Assembly (NCBI GenBank): GCA_046233135.1
Contig: JBJXHN010000002.1
Coordinates: 868,001-932,000 of the forward strand
Source of the DNA: JBJXHN01 sp046233135
GTDB taxonomy: Bacteria > Pseudomonadota > Alphaproteobacteria > Rhodospirillales > Rhodospirillaceae
Direction of reading: 5' to 3'
Length of the DNA stretch: 64,000 nucleotides
The position numbers were made by a program, and so were the translations under genes. Below, one piece after another: positions 60,633-64,000 of the stretch; within the stretch, counting starts at the first letter, position 1, and each line of letters begins with the position of its first letter. The notes under the pieces were generated by a model, which saw nothing but the letters and a program-made list of their open reading frames with translations, searched no databases and had not been told where the DNA came from.

Positions 60633-62021
60633 GTGTCCGAGAGCAATCCTGCGCGGCCCAGTGCCGACCATGCCGCTGCGGCCCCCCGCTGGGCCATGGC
60701 CCGCGCCCTGATGGGCGGCACGTCGGCCATGCGGGCCGCCGGCGAAGCCTATCTGCCCCGGTACGAAGCGGAAGACCCCGCGTCCTATCGCACCCGTCTG
60801 GCCCGCGCCGTGCTGCTGCCCGCCTTCGAGGAGGCGGTGCGCGAAATCGCCGGCCGTGTCTTCGCCCGCCCCGTCACCCTGGGAGAGGACGTGCCGCCCC
60901 GCCTGCGCGCCTGGCTGGAAGACGCCGACCTGCTGGGCAACGCCTTGCATGGGGTCGCGGGTCGCTGGTTCACCGAAGCCCTGATCACCGGCATCGCCTG
61001 GCTGCAAGTGGACATGCCCGATGCCAAGACCCCCGAAGCCCGCCGTCGCCCCTATCTGGTGCCCCTGGCCGCCGAGGACGTGGTGGCCGCCTATGCCGAC
61101 GGCGGCGATGGCGCGGGGGACGGCACCTGGCGGCTGAGCCACGCCCGGGTACGCCATGGCACCATCCGCCGCGACGGTTTCGGCGAGCGGCGGATGGACA
61201 TGGTTCACGTTCTGGAGCCCGGCCGCCATGAGGTCTGGACCCGAAGCGACAGCGGCTGGCAGTGCACCGCCGAAGGCCGCACCGGCCTGAACGCCGTGCC
61301 GCTGGTGCCCCTGCGCCTGGGACCGCCGCTGGGACCCTTCGCCGCCCGTCCGCCCCTGGAAGGGCTGGCCCACCTGAATATTGCCCATTGGCAAAGCGCC
61401 AGCGACCAAAGGAACATTCTGACCTTGGGCCGCTTTGCCATGCTTGCCCTCTCCGGCCCCGCCCCCGAGGGACCGGAGGGGGAGAGCCTTGCCGTTGGAC
61501 CCAAGACCTTTCTGCAAACCCCCGATCCGTCCGCCCGCTGGTACTATGTGGAACCAGCCGGCACGGCCATTGCCGCCGGGGAACGGGACCTGGAGCGGCT
61601 GGAAGCGCAGATGGATCGGCTGGCCCTGGAACCCCTGGTTTCCCGCCCCGGCACGGTCACCGCCACCGCCGCCGCCATCGCCAGCAGCCGCGCCCATTCC
61701 GCCGTCCAGTCCTGGGCGCAAAGCCTGCGCGACGGGCTGGAACAGGCCCTGCTGCTGATGGCCCGCTGGGTCGGCGAGCCCCAGGGGGGCAGCGTACACG
61801 TCAACACCGATTTCGCCGATCCCCGCGCCTCCACCGACCTGGATGCCCTGGAAGCCGCGCGCGAACGCGGCGACCTCAGCCGCGCCACGCTGCTGGGCGA
61901 ACTGAAACGCCGGGGTGTTCTGTCCTGGTCCTTCGATCCTGATGCCGACGCCCGGCATCTGGCCACCGAGGCGGCCGGTTCCCTCCCTGTCTCTCCAGAA
62001 GATCCCGAGGAGCTGTCATGA
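60633..62021 (+). CDS. DUF4055-type portal protein
   Basis: 462 aa. DUF4055 proteins are portal-like components in some tailed phages. Evidence: YEAEDPASYRTRLARAVLLPAFEEAVREIAGRVFARPV, TGIAWLQVDMPDA, NIAHWQSASDQRNILTLGRFAML and VTATAAAIASSRAHSAVQSWAQSLRDGLEQALLLMARW. It follows the terminase genes in the usual portal position. Start is GTG with AGGAG nine bases upstream. Confidence 0.85.
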   Translation: MSESNPARPSADHAAAAPRWAMARALMGGTSAMRAAGEAYLPRYEAEDPASYRTRLARAVLLPAFEEAVREIAGRVFARPVTLGEDVPPRLRAWLEDADLLGNALHGVAGRWFTEALITGIAWLQVDMPDAKTPEARRRPYLVPLAAEDVVAAYADGGDGAGDGTWRLSHARVRHGTIRRDGFGERRMDMVHVLEPGRHEVWTRSDSGWQCTAEGRTGLNAVPLVPLRLGPPLGPFAARPPLEGLAHLNIAHWQSASDQRNILTLGRFAMLALSGPAPEGPEGESLAVGPKTFLQTPDPSARWYYVEPAGTAIAAGERDLERLEAQMDRLALEPLVSRPGTVTATAAAIASSRAHSAVQSWAQSLRDGLEQALLLMARWVGEPQGGSVHVNTDFADPRASTDLDALEAARERGDLSRATLLGELKRRGVLSWSFDPDADARHLATEAAGSLPVSPEDPEELS

Positions 62022-62629
62022 CCCTCAAGGCAACCTACGACACGGCCGAGGACGTGCCGCCCGCCCTGCGCGACCACTATGTCCTTCAGGACGACGGCCG
62101 CTGGACCCTGCAAATCGAGGGGTCTGCCGCCGAAACCGATCCGCCGCCGCTGCCCGGCGACCTGACCTACGAGGCAGGGGACGGCGCGCCCGGGAGCGAC
62201 CCCGAAGAGGACCGCCTGCGTGCGCTGGAAGACGCCCTGGAGCAGTCCCGCACCCTGCTGCGCAAGGCCGGCGAGGACCGCCTGAAAGCGGCGGTGCTGG
62301 AAGCCTGCGGCCGGGCCGGCGTGCGGGATCTGTCCCGCGCCGATGTGGTCCGTGCCGCCCGGGAACGTTTTGCCGTCACCGACGATCTGGAGGTGGTACC
62401 GGTCGAAGAAGGCAGCGCCGACAGCATTGACAACTGGCTGAGCGATACCCGCCGCGCGGCCGAGACCGCCTGGTGGGAGGTGCCCGCCGGCGCCGGGACC
62501 CCGCCCGCCCGCGCGCCGTTGTTGCCGGCCAATCCCTTTTCCACCGACAGCCTGAACCTGACCGAACAGGGCCGCCTGATGCGCGACAACCCGGACCTGG
62601 CGCGGCGCCTGCGCGAACAGGCGGGGTAG
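62018..62629 (+). CDS. putative scaffold-like phage protein
   Basis: 203 aa, acidic with a coiled coil in the middle (RLRALEDALEQSRTLLRKAGEDRLKAAVLEA). It lies between portal and capsid, the normal place of a scaffold. Its start overlaps the portal stop (ATGA). The last 40 residues (LNLTEQGRLMRDNPDLARRLREQAG) resemble the C-terminal part of some phage scaffolds or proteases, but no protease motif is seen. Assignment by context. Confidence 0.6.
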   Translation: MTLKATYDTAEDVPPALRDHYVLQDDGRWTLQIEGSAAETDPPPLPGDLTYEAGDGAPGSDPEEDRLRALEDALEQSRTLLRKAGEDRLKAAVLEACGRAGVRDLSRADVVRAARERFAVTDDLEVVPVEEGSADSIDNWLSDTRRAAETAWWEVPAGAGTPPARAPLLPANPFSTDSLNLTEQGRLMRDNPDLARRLREQAG

Positions 62630-62650
62630 GAGATGTTATGCCTCACGGCA

Positions 62651-62665
62651 GTCCGCTGCGCGGAC
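62651..62665 (+). other. small hairpin between scaffold-like and capsid genes
   Basis: GTCCGC-TGC-GCGGAC followed by GCCTTTCTTCTT. A weak attenuator or translational structure before the capsid gene. Confidence 0.4.
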
Positions 62666-62740
62666 GCCTTTCTTCTTCCCTGGCCTTGATGAAACACCCC
62701 GCCCTCGCCGGTGCCGGCAAGGGACCAAGGAGACTGCGTC

Positions 62741-63754
62741 ATGCCCACCATTTCCACCCGCCTGTCGGACGTCATCGTGCCGGAGGTGTTCCAGCCCTAT
62801 ATGATCCAGCGCACCATGGACCTGGATGCGCTGGTCCAGTCCGGTGTCGTTGCCCGTGATCCCCAGTTCGATATTCTGGCCTCGGGTCCCGGGTCGGTGT
62901 TCAGTCTGCCGTTCTTCAACGACCTGGACGGGGAATCCAACGTCGGCTCCGACGACCCCGACAGCTTCGCCGTTCCGGCCAAGCTCAGCGCCGGGCGGGA
63001 CGAGGCGGTCAAGCACATCCGCAACAAGGCGTGGTCGTCCATGGATCTGACCGCCGCCCTGCTGGCCGAAGATCCCATGCGGGCGGTGGCCGAACTGGTG
63101 GCGCCGTTCTGGGTGCGCGACCGCCAGCGGGTGCTGATCGCCAGTCTGCGCGGCGTGCTGGCCGACAACATCGCCAACGACGGCGGCGACATGGTCCATG
63201 ACATCGCCACCGACGACGCCGGCGCCATCACCGATGCAGAGCGGATCAGCGACGAAGCGGTGCTGGACGCCGCCCAGACCATGGGCGACATGAAAAGCCG
63301 CCTGACCGCGATTGCCATGCATTCGGTGGTGCATACCCGGCTGCAGCGGCAGGGGGCCTTGCTGCCCGTGCACGACCCCCAGACGGGGGACCTGCGCTAT
63401 ACCACCTACCTGGGCTACCGGGTGGTGGTGGACGACACCCTGCCGGTGGAGACCGGCACCAACCGCGCCAGCTATACCACCTACCTGTTCGCCGCCGGGG
63501 CCGTGGCCTATGGCGAGGGGCTGCCCCGGGTGCCGGTGGAAACCGAACGGGTGCCCGGCGCCGGCGACGGCGAGGGCATGGAGATCCTGCACACCCGCCG
63601 CCACTTCCTGCTGCATCCGCGCGGCATCCGCTGGACCAACACCAGCATGGCCCGTCCGGCCCCGGACAACACCGAACTGGCCCTGGCCGTGAACTGGGAG
63701 CGTGTCTACGACCGCAAGGCCATCCGCTTCGCCGCCTTGCGCACCAACGGATAA
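62741..63754 (+). CDS. major capsid protein
   Basis: 337 aa. It begins MPTISTRLSDVIVPEVFQPYMIQRTMDLDALVQSGVV, the pattern of capsids that accompany DUF4055-type portals; FWVRDRQRVLIASLRGVL and MHSVVHTRLQRQGALLPV follow, ending in RHFLLHPRGIRWTNTSM. This is HK97-like by fold expectation. AAGGAG precedes the ATG, the strongest ribosome-binding site in the phage module, as expected for the most abundant product. Confidence 0.82.
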   Translation: MPTISTRLSDVIVPEVFQPYMIQRTMDLDALVQSGVVARDPQFDILASGPGSVFSLPFFNDLDGESNVGSDDPDSFAVPAKLSAGRDEAVKHIRNKAWSSMDLTAALLAEDPMRAVAELVAPFWVRDRQRVLIASLRGVLADNIANDGGDMVHDIATDDAGAITDAERISDEAVLDAAQTMGDMKSRLTAIAMHSVVHTRLQRQGALLPVHDPQTGDLRYTTYLGYRVVVDDTLPVETGTNRASYTTYLFAAGAVAYGEGLPRVPVETERVPGAGDGEGMEILHTRRHFLLHPRGIRWTNTSMARPAPDNTELALAVNWERVYDRKAIRFAALRTNG

Positions 63755-63780
63755 TCCAGACCGACCGCGGAGAATGACCG

Positions 63781-64000
63781 ATGACCACGTTTGCCACGGG
63801 TGTCCGGCCCGGTGAACTGATGCGGGCCGCCGGCCTGATGGTGCTGTTCGCCGAGAAGACCAGCGGTATTCCCGGCCCCTATCACAATCTGGGGTCCCTG
63901 AAGAACCGCAGCCTGACCCGCAGCCAGAGCACCATCGCCTACAAGGACGACCAGGCCGACGGCACCCTGGCCACCATCCGCGAGGATATCGCCGAGGCGA
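63781..64000 (+). CDS. partial phage structural gene
   Basis: The visible 73 residues (MTTFATGVRPGELMRAAGLM ... LGSLKNRSLTRSQSTIAYKDDQADG) start behind a GGAGA ribosome-binding site 26 bases after the capsid stop. The gene continues beyond the window. Position suggests a head-tail connector or decoration protein; the sequence itself is not recognised. Confidence 0.7.
   Translation, partial: MTTFATGVRPGELMRAAGLMVLFAEKTSGIPGPYHNLGSLKNRSLTRSQSTIAYKDDQADGTLATIREDIAEA

Noticed and set aside
57432..64000. Gene transfer agent cluster
   Set aside because: The portal is of DUF4055 type and no prohead protease or the usual GTA order is seen.

Overview
The window is a high-GC chromosomal segment that looks like an alphaproteobacterium, most likely a Rhodospirillales/Rhodospirillaceae-type spirillum. 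This is inferred from gene content: a PetP/PetR-like regulator pair, soluble PAS-PAS chemoreceptors, DctMPQ and Pot-type transporters, and an extragenic palindrome family with a GAAAAGTGGGAACCGGTTTTCCG-like core (third copy diverged). I cannot name the species. No rRNA, tRNA or CRISPR array was seen.

Left part (1-6.4 kb): signal transduction. A truncated NarL/LuxR-type regulator, a GT9 glycosyltransferase, a receiver-only protein overlapping an Hpt protein, then a minus-strand MarR / OmpR-type regulator / EnvZ-type kinase operon. 6.6-14.4 kb: ilvE, then a polyamine/GABA-type island with a four-gene ABC transporter, a PuuR-like XRE-cupin repressor and a GabT-type aminotransferase; the transporter and aminotransferase promoters share a 16-bp palindromic motif. 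14.4-20.1 kb: an orphan histidine kinase, moeA, pgsA and uvrC.

20.5-25.2 kb: a compact seven-gene minus-strand operon of two DUF1538 membrane proteins, a noncanonical PII-like protein, a CBS-pair protein, a CaCA-type Na+/Ca2+ antiporter, an SDR (FolM/pteridine-reductase-like) and FolB. I regard the first five as the best candidate for a poorly described system: a nucleotide- or metabolite-gated cation antiport module. 25.7-30.8 kb: three tandem BdlA-like soluble chemoreceptors (PAS-PAS-MCP) with nearly identical signalling tips. 31.3-35.1 kb: uvrB and trkH.

35.1-36.8 kb: a low-GC foreign islet with a lone OLD-family ATPase/Toprim nuclease (candidate phage defence), preceded by a perfect 22-bp inverted repeat and followed by a nested palindrome. 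36.8-44.6 kb: a LysR-controlled TRAP transporter with an N-acyl-D-amino-acid deacylase, DgcN and DgcA, a predicted D-glutamate/N-acyl-D-amino-acid uptake and catabolism locus. 44.6-50.6 kb: a YbhGFSR-type ABC-2 exporter divergent from its CecR-type repressor. 50.8-57.3 kb: a DUF1348-TetR pair, an aspC-type aminotransferase, a ferric-reductase/FNR-type flavocytochrome and an EF-G paralogue lacking the catalytic G3 histidine.

57.3 kb to the right edge: the start of a tailed-phage head module (DUF6456-like protein, small and large terminase, DUF4055-type portal, scaffold-like protein, major capsid, and a partial gene). No integrase or lysogeny gene lies on this side, so the rest of the element must extend beyond the window.
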